From Anaerolineae bacterium (lineage in GTDB: Bacteria; Chloroflexota; Anaerolineae; Aggregatilineales; J027), in contig JAJTXY010000004.1 of NCBI GenBank assembly GCA_021463865.1, positions 62,001 to 126,000 on the forward strand: a stretch of DNA of 64,000 nt, given 5' to 3'. Below the pieces are notes generated by a model that was not told the origin of the DNA, did not search any database, and saw only the letters and a program-made list of their open reading frames with translations. Position 1 is the stretch's first letter, and each line of letters opens with the position of its first letter. Below are positions 52,594-61,503 of this stretch, one piece after another. The position numbers were made by a program, and so were the translations under genes.

Positions 52594-52660
52594 GTCAAGA
52601 CTTTTGGAGAATATTCGGCGGGCTAACCGCTGGTATAACAAACGCTAGGTTAGGCAACTC

Positions 52661-54685
52661 ATGAAACTTTTTGAAAAACTGTGGCACGGGGCCGATTATA
52701 ACTATGAGCAGTGGCTCGACCGTCCTGACATTCTGGCGGAAGATTTCCGGCTGATGCGCTTGACCCATTGCAATGTCATGAGCATCGGCATCTTTGCATG
52801 GTCAATGCTTGAACCCACCGAAGGCCACTATACCTTTGATTGGCTCGATCAATTGATGGACAGCCTTGCCGAAAACGGCCTCAGCGCGATTTTAGCCACC
52901 CCCAGCGCCGCCCCACCCGCGTGGTTATCGCAAAAATATCCCGAAACCCGCCGCGTCAATGAGCATGGCATTCGTCAACCCCATCGCCGCCGCCAAAATT
53001 TCTGTTATTCCTCACCTATCTATCGAGAAAAAATCGTCGCACTCAATACCCGCCTTGCCGAACGCTATCAACATCATCCAGCCCTTGTATTGTGGCATGT
53101 TTCCAATGAATACGTAGCGACCCAGTGCCATTGCGATTTGTGTTATCAGGGTTTTAGAGCATGGCTGCAACGGCGCTATGGCGACCTTGATACGCTAAAT
53201 CGGGCATGGTGGTCAACCTTTTGGAGCCATCGTTTTACCGATTGGTCACAAATCGAACCCGTTGACCCTTCTATGCACAGCCTGATGTTGGATTGGCAGC
53301 GCTTTACCAGTGACCAAGCCCTAGATTTTTTCCTTGCCGAATCCGCTCCCCTCCGCCAGATAACTCCCAACATTCCTATCACCACCAATTTTATGCAGCC
53401 GGATGTCGGCCTTAATTATTGGAATTTCGCCCTGCATGTAGATGTGGCGTGTTGGGACAGCTATCCGCGCTGGCATCAAACCGATGACCTGCAAACCGCG
53501 ATGCAAACCGCCTTTTATCATGATCTACACCGTTCCTATAAACAGGGGCAGCCGTTTTTGTTGATGGAATCCACGCCGAGTGTCACCAATTGGCAGGGCA
53601 TCAGTCGGCTGAAGAAACCGGGAATGCACAAACTCTCCTCTTTGCAGGCCGTCGCACATGGGGCCAACAGCGTCCAATATTTTCAGTGGCGCCAAAGTCG
53701 AGGCGGGGAGGAGAAATTTCATGGAGCGGTGGTCAGCCATCTTGCTTCAACCGACACCCGCGTTTTTCAGGATGTGCAGGCCCTCGGCAGTACATTGGAA
53801 AAACTCGCTCCCGTCACCGAAACAACCATCCAAGCGCCTGTCGCCCTGATCTATGACTTTGAAAACGAATGGGCTTTGAATCATGCTCAACTCCCGCGCA
53901 GCATCGGCAAGAACTATCAGGAGACCTGCCGACAGCACTATCGCCCATTCTGGCAGCAGGGTATCGCGGTGGACATTATCAACGCCGAGGCTGATTTCAA
54001 TGGTTATCGGCTGGTTATTGCCCCGATGCTATATATGTTCACGCCCGGTTTGGCTGAACGTATTGAAGCCTATGTCAAGGGCGGGGGAACATTCGTGACG
54101 ACCTATTTATCGGGTTTGGTCAATCAATCCGACCTAGTTTTTTTGAATGGCTATCCGCCTGCCCTACGTCGCACATTGGGGCTGTATGCTGAAGAAATGG
54201 ATACTCTAACCGACCACCAATTAGGGCAACTGCGGGCCTGTCCAGAAAATCCCCTGAATCTGAATGGGGACTATGAATTCCATCATTACGCCGAACTCGT
54301 TCATCCCGAAACGGCCCAAGTCTTGGCGACCTATCATTCTGAATTTTATGCAGGCTATCCCGTATTAACCGCCAATTCCTATGGTAGCGGCCAAGCCTAT
54401 TTCATTGCGGCGCGTACTGAAAATCGCTTCTTGACCGATTTTTACACCTACCTTACCAAGTGTATGGGTATAGAAAATCCACTACGCCAACCGCTGCCCG
54501 CTGGACTCTCCATGCAGGTACGCGCGAATGAAAGCCAGCGATTCGCGTTTATCATGAATTTCACCGACCATGCCATTTCAATGGAAATCGGGCAGGGGTG
54601 GCAGGATACTTTGACGGGATTGCAGTCAACATCTTCGATTACCGTACCACCGTATGATGTAGTGATTGTGGGGCAAGTCCTGTGA
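52661..54685 (+). CDS. GH42 beta-galactosidase
   Basis: A 674-residue cytoplasmic enzyme. The TIM barrel (about 1-390) has acid/base Glu150 in HVSNEY and nucleophile Glu303 in LLMESTPS. The zinc-binding cysteines of GH42 are present: Cys115, Cys156, Cys158 and Cys161 (QCHCDLCYQ). The trimerisation domain (about 395-600, with APMLYMFTPGLAERIEAYVKGGGTFV) and a small C-terminal sheet domain follow. It removes galactose from short beta-1,4-galacto-oligosaccharides. In the cluster it completes the pathway after GH53 action and uptake. Confidence 0.93.
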   Translation: MKLFEKLWHGADYNYEQWLDRPDILAEDFRLMRLTHCNVMSIGIFAWSMLEPTEGHYTFDWLDQLMDSLAENGLSAILATPSAAPPAWLSQKYPETRRVNEHGIRQPHRRRQNFCYSSPIYREKIVALNTRLAERYQHHPALVLWHVSNEYVATQCHCDLCYQGFRAWLQRRYGDLDTLNRAWWSTFWSHRFTDWSQIEPVDPSMHSLMLDWQRFTSDQALDFFLAESAPLRQITPNIPITTNFMQPDVGLNYWNFALHVDVACWDSYPRWHQTDDLQTAMQTAFYHDLHRSYKQGQPFLLMESTPSVTNWQGISRLKKPGMHKLSSLQAVAHGANSVQYFQWRQSRGGEEKFHGAVVSHLASTDTRVFQDVQALGSTLEKLAPVTETTIQAPVALIYDFENEWALNHAQLPRSIGKNYQETCRQHYRPFWQQGIAVDIINAEADFNGYRLVIAPMLYMFTPGLAERIEAYVKGGGTFVTTYLSGLVNQSDLVFLNGYPPALRRTLGLYAEEMDTLTDHQLGQLRACPENPLNLNGDYEFHHYAELVHPETAQVLATYHSEFYAGYPVLTANSYGSGQAYFIAARTENRFLTDFYTYLTKCMGIENPLRQPLPAGLSMQVRANESQRFAFIMNFTDHAISMEIGQGWQDTLTGLQSTSSITVPPYDVVIVGQVL

Positions 54686-54698
54686 AAGGGAGGGGTTG

Positions 54699-56231
54699 AT
54701 GAAATTTCGGAAAATATGCCGGATAGAAGGATTTCGTAGGGGCGGGTCGCCGTGCCCGCCCGTTTTTGAGATGGCACAGGGCCGTCCCCTACGCAGATCG
54801 GGCGGTTTCAAAATCGCGCTACTACTTGTCTTATTGGCGATTGGGCTGCCGCGTCAAGGCTTGGCAGGCACAAATCCGCCCCAATACTATCTAGGCGTTG
54901 ATCTATCCTACGTCAATGAGATGGAAGACTGTGGCGCGATATACCAAGTGGATGGCGAGCCGCGTGACCCCTATCAGATTTTTTATGATTATGGTGCAAA
55001 TCTAGTGCGGATTCGCCTGTGGCATACCCCCACTTGGACGGACTACAGTACGTTTGACGATGTGGTGCGTTCGCTGCAACGGGCCAATGCACTTGGCATG
55101 AATGTCCTGTTAGACTTTCATTATTCCGACACATGGGCCGACCCCAGCCATCAAACCATTCCGGCGGCGTGGGCCACAATCACGGATGTAAACGAATTAG
55201 GGCAGGCGCTCTATCAATATACCTATGACACCCTGATGCAGTTGGATGCACTTGGTCTCATGCCAGAAATGGTGCAGGTGGGTAATGAAATCAACACTGA
55301 AATTTTACGGGCCGAAGATGCCGCTGGTTATCCGATTGATTGGGATCGTAATGCCCTGCTGCTTAACCGCGCTATTCAAGCGGTGCGTGATGCCGATGCC
55401 CAATCCGCCGAAACGCCGCGTGTCCTGTTGCACATCGCCAAACCGGAAGCCGTCGAGGGCTGGTTATTGGCCGCGACCAATGCAGGCGTAATGGATTATG
55501 ACATCATCGGGATTTCCTACTACCCCGGTTGGTCAACCCACACCGTCACCACTGTTGGCAATGTCATAAGCCAACTGCGCTATAAATTTGGCAAAGAGGT
55601 TATGATCGTCGAGACGGCCTATCCTTGGACGTTGGACGCTGTTCCGGATGCTTCTAATATTCTCGGCAGAGATTTCCTCGCCCCTGATTACCCCGCCACT
55701 CCCGAAGGTCAGAAGCAGTTCCTGACCGATTTGGCCCAAGCGGTGTTTGCGAACGGCGGGCTTGGCATTGTCTATTGGGAGCCAGCGTGGGTCTCCACCT
55801 CCTGCCGGACGCTGTGGGGACAGGGGTCACATTGGGAAAACGCCACCTTCTTTGATTTTCAAAATAGTAACGAGATTTTGGAAGGCATCGAATTCCTTCA
55901 GCATTCTTATCAATATCCGGTCAATATCACCCTGCAATTCAAGTTCACAGATGAATCCCTGCCGGATAAGATTTTCTTTTGGGGAGATTTCACCGGGCTT
56001 GGCAAGCGTCCGATGCTGCTGCCGCTGGTAGATGGTTCATACAGTCTTGAGGCGCGACTGATGCCGGGGACGGAAATTCGCTATCAATTTTATGGCGTGA
56101 CCCCTGCCTCACCAGAAAATGCCCTGCTTTCCACCGACTGCATGGACGAAGAAGGCCATACGTCCCTCACTATCCCGGCTGAGGATGTAGTGATTGAGCA
56201 TACCGCCGAGACTTGCCCTGTAATTCCTTAG
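54699..56231 (+). CDS. secreted GH53 endo-beta-1,4-galactanase
   Basis: A 510-residue protein from ATG 54699, seven bases after GGGAGG. The first 34 residues are unusual, being encoded largely by a palindromic repeat; a hydrophobic signal core follows (about 38-50, IALLLVLLAIGLP) with cleavage near GLAG. The GH53 domain (about 64-415) has LGVDLSYVNEME, VRIRLWHTP, acid/base Glu197 (QVGNEIN) and nucleophile Glu305 (IVETAYPW). The C-terminal about 95 residues (NITLQFKFTDESLPDKIFFWGDF) look like an Ig/CBM-like beta domain. It cuts galactan outside the cell. An internal ATG at 54771 would give a normal-length signal peptide but has no ribosome binding site. Confidence 0.88.
   Translation: MKFRKICRIEGFRRGGSPCPPVFEMAQGRPLRRSGGFKIALLLVLLAIGLPRQGLAGTNPPQYYLGVDLSYVNEMEDCGAIYQVDGEPRDPYQIFYDYGANLVRIRLWHTPTWTDYSTFDDVVRSLQRANALGMNVLLDFHYSDTWADPSHQTIPAAWATITDVNELGQALYQYTYDTLMQLDALGLMPEMVQVGNEINTEILRAEDAAGYPIDWDRNALLLNRAIQAVRDADAQSAETPRVLLHIAKPEAVEGWLLAATNAGVMDYDIIGISYYPGWSTHTVTTVGNVISQLRYKFGKEVMIVETAYPWTLDAVPDASNILGRDFLAPDYPATPEGQKQFLTDLAQAVFANGGLGIVYWEPAWVSTSCRTLWGQGSHWENATFFDFQNSNEILEGIEFLQHSYQYPVNITLQFKFTDESLPDKIFFWGDFTGLGKRPMLLPLVDGSYSLEARLMPGTEIRYQFYGVTPASPENALLSTDCMDEEGHTSLTIPAEDVVIEHTAETCPVIP
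54735..54793. repeat. palindromic repeat (copy 2) inside the GH53 signal region
   Basis: A 59-base element bounded by perfect 8-base inverted ends, CGTAGGGG (54735-54742) and CCCCTACG (54786-54793). Inside, GGGCGGG and CCCGCCC form a second hairpin around TCGCCGTG. Its first part matches the element at 36675-36698 read on the other strand. It is translated in frame as part of the long N-terminus of the secreted galactanase. Confidence 0.75.
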
Positions 56232-56250
56232 AATTCAAAAGACCAGTTAT

Positions 56251-56297
56251 GTTCACCGCTTATAGTCGCTTTCCAACACAGGGCGGTGAACGTTTTT
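56251..56297 (+). terminator. Rho-independent terminator after the galactan cluster
   Basis: GTTCACCGC (56251-56259) pairs with GCGGTGAAC (56283-56291), followed by GTTTTTATT. It is 20 bases after the GH53 stop and just before the end of the convergent TIR-NACHT gene. Confidence 0.75.
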
Positions 56298-58515
56298 ATT
56301 GCTTTAGACCGGCGAAATAGTCAAGCAGCATCCGGTGTACGAAGATATAACCACCGCCAACCTTACGCAAAAGAAATAGTTCTCTGGCTGCATAATCCAG
56401 AAAATGGGCATAATTACGAGGGATTGCGCCATCCCGATGAAGGACATAGCGCAGTACGGCATGGCGAATGATTGACCTAATTCCATAAGAAAGGGCTAGA
56501 AAAATCCCAAAGCCTAAGCCGGAGATAATGCCAACCGCAATTCCCGACCCAAGATTTAGAACGACGCCAATCACCACCAAACTAATCAGGCCGATAGAAA
56601 GCGCAACCATAACCCCTGCCCGGAGCGCATTCCAAAAACTGATTCTTAAACCTTGATTCGGGTGACTTCGCATTTCGAGGCGTTCGGCGGATTTTAGCCC
56701 TGCCTCCATAAACCCGACTGTGCCAGCGGCAACGGCTACCATACCTCCCATTGTCAGCATTTCCATAAACCAAGCCACTACTGCAATTACCGCGCCAATA
56801 ATGAGGGCATTGATAATCCCCCACACAATATCGCCTTTTGACCAGCGGAAATTGATGGTGTCCCCTACTTCGATTTCGGTCATTTTAACGGGCAAGCCAG
56901 CGGCGATCCCTAGAACAATGAGAATGGTCAGTGTCACGACCAAGCCATAGAGAAGGCCATCGGTTAAATTGGTTGCCATACTGTAGGTAATTGCCGTCAG
57001 CACCCCATATGTCAATCCAAAAATCAACCCATACGTGGCTCCCATTGCCACCTTCACCAAAATACGATGGAGGCGCTGCTGACTTGAGGTTTCTAACCAA
57101 TAGGGCTGCATGGATTCGATATAAAAAATGGTTTGTTGGCGCTCCACCATCTTGCTTGCCAGAAAACTTAAGTAGTGGCGGGTCTGTCGCGGGATATAGT
57201 CTCCATGCCCAGAGCCGGTTTTCAAGCGCTGTTTAATATAGCTATCAAAAAGATGATTGCGCCGTGCCGCTTCGCTATTTTCATTGATGGGCAATACAAG
57301 ATTGACACTTGACGCTTTGCGATAGGAGAACGCAATGGTATTGAGTAGAAAAGGGATACTCGCCATTTCGCGTAAAACAGCATCACGTTCCAAAAATGCC
57401 CGCAGATCAGCAAAATCTTCGCCCTGAAGATAACCTTCAATCTGCTGATGCGTCAGGGATTGGAGCATAATAGCACTTTCCAAATCGAGCTTATGCGCCA
57501 ACAGGTTGTAATCAGTCGTCCGACTGCAAACCACCATATCTACGGCCTGATATTCGCGCCGAAAATCGTTAATGGCTTCAACGCAGGCATCTCGATAAAC
57601 ATCCATCACCTCGTCGAGACCATCCAAAAGTAGAAGCAGTTGTTCGCCCTCAATCCAATTCACTGCAACTTTTTTGGGCACTTGGTAGCGAGTACGTAAC
57701 TCCTCTTTCAGCCATTCTGTGAGTGTTTTGCGTTCGACGGCCCAAGAGGACAAGTTAAATACTGCCGGGATAGGTTGTTTCTCATCCACTTTGGCTTGCT
57801 GGATAAGTTCCCGCGCCAACTGCAACAGCAAAACGGTTTTTCCACTGCCGGGAACACCTAAGATGAGCAGTTCACGATTCATGTCCCGGAACAAATCCAC
57901 AATGTTGGTGCTGCTCGGCAGTTTGTAATCGCCATAATCTTTGTGCTTTAGAACTGCTTCTGGGCTAATGGCTAGGCCAAGATCGAATGCCCGGTCTTCA
58001 TGCAGAGCTTTTTCCAAGACACCTGTGACCCAAAAGCTGTGAACCTTCTCCAACATCCGTTCACGATTACCCGCAGCAAGTCGGGTGGGCGCAAAATCAG
58101 CAAGTGATTCTGAGTGCCTCGGTGCGAAGGTTTTTTGGTAGGGTGCAAGCAGCGTTTCCCGCAATTCGCCAAATCCCTTTTGCTCGTCACGGGTGAAATC
58201 AATATATTGCAGTCCGGCAAGGTGATAGGGCAATTGGGCGTCTTGATATTTGATCAACAGCAGACGTCTTTGAGGGTTATTTAAGGCATAGTCCCACTCA
58301 GCCATCACTTCACGGGAGGCAATGGCTTCTGGCGTAACTACTCCGATAATAACCTGCGCGGTCTCCAATCCCTTTTGGATTTCATGGCGAAAATAGGCCC
58401 CTCGCGGGATATTGTCTTCATCGAGCCAAGTCCGGTGTCCCCAGTTTTGTAGGTGATCCCGTAGTTTTCGAGCAAAAGGGCGATATTCGCTTTTATAGCT
58501 GATAAAGACTTCCAT
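56296..58515 (-). CDS. TIR-NACHT-multi-TM protein, NLR-like putative immune sensor
   Basis: A 739-residue protein. Residues 1-125 are a TIR domain (MEVFISYKSEYRPFARKL, WLDEDNIPRG) with Glu73 in SREVMAEWDYAL at the position of the catalytic Glu of NAD-cleaving TIRs. Residues about 210-400 are a NACHT-type STAND ATPase with Walker A GVPGSGKT (220-227) and Walker B LLLLLDGLDE (293-302). About 484-682 contain six to eight membrane segments, and the last 50 residues end in FVHRMLLDYFAGL, a motif that normally closes the NACHT helical region. So a membrane block is inserted before that motif. Such proteins can act in phage defence by NAD depletion or membrane damage. It is a single gene with no visible defence neighbours. 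Confidence 0.88.
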   Translation of the reverse strand: MEVFISYKSEYRPFARKLRDHLQNWGHRTWLDEDNIPRGAYFRHEIQKGLETAQVIIGVVTPEAIASREVMAEWDYALNNPQRRLLLIKYQDAQLPYHLAGLQYIDFTRDEQKGFGELRETLLAPYQKTFAPRHSESLADFAPTRLAAGNRERMLEKVHSFWVTGVLEKALHEDRAFDLGLAISPEAVLKHKDYGDYKLPSSTNIVDLFRDMNRELLILGVPGSGKTVLLLQLARELIQQAKVDEKQPIPAVFNLSSWAVERKTLTEWLKEELRTRYQVPKKVAVNWIEGEQLLLLLDGLDEVMDVYRDACVEAINDFRREYQAVDMVVCSRTTDYNLLAHKLDLESAIMLQSLTHQQIEGYLQGEDFADLRAFLERDAVLREMASIPFLLNTIAFSYRKASSVNLVLPINENSEAARRNHLFDSYIKQRLKTGSGHGDYIPRQTRHYLSFLASKMVERQQTIFYIESMQPYWLETSSQQRLHRILVKVAMGATYGLIFGLTYGVLTAITYSMATNLTDGLLYGLVVTLTILIVLGIAAGLPVKMTEIEVGDTINFRWSKGDIVWGIINALIIGAVIAVVAWFMEMLTMGGMVAVAAGTVGFMEAGLKSAERLEMRSHPNQGLRISFWNALRAGVMVALSIGLISLVVIGVVLNLGSGIAVGIISGLGFGIFLALSYGIRSIIRHAVLRYVLHRDGAIPRNYAHFLDYAARELFLLRKVGGGYIFVHRMLLDYFAGLKQ

Positions 58516-58679
58516 CGTCCAACGCCTTCAGTGCGAATCTGGCTCTTGAATAGCAACCGGAATAAGTAAATTTTCCCACGCTGTTTTTCAATGGGATGTC
58601 CCTGAGTTTATATCAGATGATGGTACTTACAAAATTTGAAGAGGGGAGTGCCGTATTTTCCGGTTCATCCGTGTGGAAA

Positions 58680-58716
58680 GGGAATACCCCCCAAAAACAC
58701 CAGTATTCCCTTTTTT
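58680..58716. terminator. stem-loop after the metal ATPase gene
   Basis: GGGAATAC (58680-58687) pairs with GTATTCCC (58703-58710), followed on the + strand by TTTTTTG. The gene it serves is the leftward ATPase ending at 58736, for which the tail is only TTTCC, so efficiency in that direction is uncertain. The rest of the 220-base gap to the TIR gene shows nothing recognisable. Confidence 0.65.
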
Positions 58717-58735
58717 GTTATATCGAAGCACGTGT

Positions 58736-60916
58736 TTAGCGGATTCTGAGAGGTCGCATCCCGTTTAGTGTGACCAGCAGCGAGACACCCATATCGGCGG
58801 CAATCGCTAACCACAACGACGTGATGCCAAAGACCGCCAGCGCCATAAATAGGAGCTTGGTGGCAAAGCTAAAGCCGATATTCTGGCTAATCAAGCGGCG
58901 GGCAAAGCGTGACAGGCGGATGGCCGAGGGCAGCTTTGCCAGTTCATCCCCCATCAAAACAATATCGGCGGTTTCCATCGCTTGGGCGCTGCCTGCCCCA
59001 CCCATCGCAACACCAACCGTTGCAGTCGCTAAGGCTGGGGCATCATTAATGCCGTCACCAATCATCACCACACTTTGATAGGTGGACATCAATTCGTGAA
59101 TTGCGGTGGCTTTGTCCTCTGGCAGCAGATTGGCCTTGATTTCGCGTACACCAACCTGCTGACCCACCGCCTGCGCAACGGTGGCATTATCTCCCGTCAG
59201 CATCACCGTTGTCATTCCAAGCATATGCAGATCTTGAATCATCTTTTGGCTTTCGGGGCGAACCGTATCCGCTACTCCGATAAAGCCGCGCACTTGGTCG
59301 CCTGCGCTGACCAACAAGGTCGTTTGACCAGCCGCCTCCGCCGATTGCACCGTCACACAAAAATCGGGATGATGGGTAAACTGCTCATCAAACAAGCGGT
59401 GATTGCCGAGTGTCACCATCTGCTCATTCACTCGACCCTGTACACCCCGCCCCGCTAGAGTAGCTACGCTTTCAGCAGGCACATAGGTATTGGCTAAACC
59501 ACGCTGTTCGGCTGCATTGACCACTGCCCGTGCCAGCGGATGAGTGCTGCGTTTTTCAACCGCCGCCGCCAATGCCAACACATCGTCACATAATTCGCAG
59601 TCATTTCCGGTGACACAATCAATGGAACGGGCCGTCATCACCATCGGTTGGCCCTGTGTCAATGTGCCTGTTTTATCAAAGGCCACCGCTTTGACCTGCC
59701 CTAACGCTTCCAAATGTGCCCCGCCCTTAATCAACACCCCTTGTCGGGCCGCTGCTGTGATAGCGCTAATCACCGTTACCGGAGCACTGATGACCAACGC
59801 ACAGGGACATGAGATTACCAACAACGACAGAGCACGATAGAACCAGCCATGTGTGCCGTCTGCTGTGTTCCAAAATGGCCCACCCAACAACAGGGGCGGA
59901 ATAGTTGCCACCAGCAAAGCCAAGATCACCACCGCCGGGGTATACCAGCGCGAAAATTGGTCAATCAGGCGCTGGCTGGGCGCACGAACGCCCTGTGCCT
60001 CCTCGACCAGTTGGATAATGCGATTCAGCGTATTATCCTGTGCCAGCCGAGTCACACGCACATGCAGCAAGCCTTCGCCGTTGACCGTGCCAGCAAACAC
60101 CTCCGACCCGGCCTCTTTAAAGACGGGCACACTCTCGCCAGTAATCGGCGCTTGGTTGACGTGGCTTGTCCCATTCAACACTTCGCCATCCATCGCCACC
60201 CGTTCACCCGGCTTAATCAGGATCACATCGCCGATTTTGAGCGCTTCCACCGGTACGACCTCTTCCAAAATGCCGAGGGTGCGGATGGCCTGTGGTGGTG
60301 TCAAATCCAACAAACTGCGGATGCTCTGTCGGGCACGATCCGTCGTATATCCCTCAAGGGCTTCGCCAATCGCAAACAGGAAAATCACAGTGGCACTTTC
60401 CATATACTCGCCAATGATGACTGCCCCAATCGCTGCAATCGTCATCAGCAAATTGATATTAAAATCACGGTTGATAATGAGGGTATTGAGGCCGCTGCGG
60501 GCAATCGGATAGGCAGCAACCGCCATTGCTACGATAAATAACGCATTCGTAAGGGTATCGGGCAGGCCGATAAGTGCCAATATCGCCGTTACGACAATCA
60601 GCCCGCCCCCAATCAGCGATAGTTGGGTAGCCCGTCGGCTGACCAGATAATCCCAAAATCCCAACACACCCCCGCGATTTTGGGGGTTTTGGCTGGTTGG
60701 TGCTTCGACATCCGCTAATTCATAACCCAGCGACTTGACGCGCTGTTCCAAAACGGGCTGGGGCACGGCCCCGGTTAGATGCAGTTTCCCCGTCGCAAAA
60801 TCCACCTGTACCGCCTGCACCCCTTCGAGTTGACCGACCCCTTTTTGCAGTTTTTCCGCACAGTGGGCACAATCCATCCCCTGTACTTTATAGGTCTTCG
60901 ATGCTAGTGTGGTCAT
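58736..60916 (-). CDS. P1B-type heavy-metal translocating ATPase (Zn/Cd/Pb group)
   Basis: A 726-residue membrane pump. The N-terminal HMA domain has GMDCAHC (Cys16, Cys19). Then follow the membrane helices, TGES (259-262), the ion-binding CPC (370-372) in SCPCALVIS, DKTGT (414-418), HP (459-460) and GDGINDAPAL. CPC with a C-terminal Asp in the last membrane segment (LAIAADMGVSLLVTLNGMRPL) fits the Zn/Cd/Pb-exporting CadA/ZntA type. Three extra cysteines (434, 440, 443; DCVTGNDCELC) lie in the nucleotide domain just before the HP motif. It is a single gene with a dyad-rich promoter; no metalloregulator gene is adjacent. Confidence 0.93.
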   Translation of the reverse strand: MTTLASKTYKVQGMDCAHCAEKLQKGVGQLEGVQAVQVDFATGKLHLTGAVPQPVLEQRVKSLGYELADVEAPTSQNPQNRGGVLGFWDYLVSRRATQLSLIGGGLIVVTAILALIGLPDTLTNALFIVAMAVAAYPIARSGLNTLIINRDFNINLLMTIAAIGAVIIGEYMESATVIFLFAIGEALEGYTTDRARQSIRSLLDLTPPQAIRTLGILEEVVPVEALKIGDVILIKPGERVAMDGEVLNGTSHVNQAPITGESVPVFKEAGSEVFAGTVNGEGLLHVRVTRLAQDNTLNRIIQLVEEAQGVRAPSQRLIDQFSRWYTPAVVILALLVATIPPLLLGGPFWNTADGTHGWFYRALSLLVISCPCALVISAPVTVISAITAAARQGVLIKGGAHLEALGQVKAVAFDKTGTLTQGQPMVMTARSIDCVTGNDCELCDDVLALAAAVEKRSTHPLARAVVNAAEQRGLANTYVPAESVATLAGRGVQGRVNEQMVTLGNHRLFDEQFTHHPDFCVTVQSAEAAGQTTLLVSAGDQVRGFIGVADTVRPESQKMIQDLHMLGMTTVMLTGDNATVAQAVGQQVGVREIKANLLPEDKATAIHELMSTYQSVVMIGDGINDAPALATATVGVAMGGAGSAQAMETADIVLMGDELAKLPSAIRLSRFARRLISQNIGFSFATKLLFMALAVFGITSLWLAIAADMGVSLLVTLNGMRPLRIR

Positions 60917-60935
60917 GTTCCATCCAACTTTCGTC

Positions 60936-60976
60936 CTAATTGATACTTCATATCAAAGATACAACGTATCAATTAG
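60936..60976 (-). promoter_or_regulatory. dyad operator upstream of the metal ATPase
   Basis: An 11-base outer inverted repeat, CTAATTGATAC (60936-60946) and GTATCAATTAG (60966-60976), encloses two inner dyads: TTGATA-N5-TATCAA (60940-60956) and GATAC-N3-GTATC (60958-60970). The site begins 20 bases before the start codon. Such paired dyads suit a dimeric ArsR/SmtB- or TetR-like metal sensor binding twice. The regulator is not in the window. Confidence 0.65.
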
Positions 60977-61129
60977 CAGAATATCTATCATATTCTTATT
61001 CTAGCGCAAATTCTTTTCTGATGCAACCTAGAATCGTCTATAATCTAACTTGGCTCTACAAAATCAGACGCGCAACCCACCCCGGAATTCTACGTAATGA
61101 TGGTTGAGAACAAGAGATGAATAGGGACT

Positions 61130-61417
61130 ATGCAAACCGGAGATCACAACCCCATGCAAACGACACATAACGTTCAACAACGGAACAGCAGCGGCTTTGT
61201 TGGGCTGTTTTTGGCCGCCGTGATGGTCTGTTTTGTACTCATGCTTGGCCTGTTCTTGGTCGGCTTCCTGCTAAAGATCGCCCCTCTGCTTGGCTTCTTC
61301 GTCGCAATCGGGAGTGGAGTATGGTACTTCAATGCCAAGACGGATCATTTCAAACTGCGTGCGATGACTACCGTTGCCTTTGGCTTGCTGTTGATGGTGC
61401 TTGGCTTCATCTTCTAA
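61130..61417 (+). CDS. small membrane protein
   Basis: A 95-residue protein with a polar N-terminus (about 22 residues, rich in Gln, Asn and His) and three hydrophobic segments (GLFLAAVMVCFVLMLGLFLVGFL, APLLGFFVAIGSGVWYF, AMTTVAFGLLLMVLGFIF). An alternative start at residue 9 is possible. I do not recognise the family. It stands alone between the ATPase operator and the glycosyltransferase gene. Confidence 0.6.
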   Translation: MQTGDHNPMQTTHNVQQRNSSGFVGLFLAAVMVCFVLMLGLFLVGFLLKIAPLLGFFVAIGSGVWYFNAKTDHFKLRAMTTVAFGLLLMVLGFIF

Positions 61418-61503
61418 GCCAATTCTAACCCCTCTACGCTGGCAGGTGTCTGATGAATAGGTTATGCTAATGTGCAGTAGTCTTACCTGAACAAGCATAA
61501 CCT

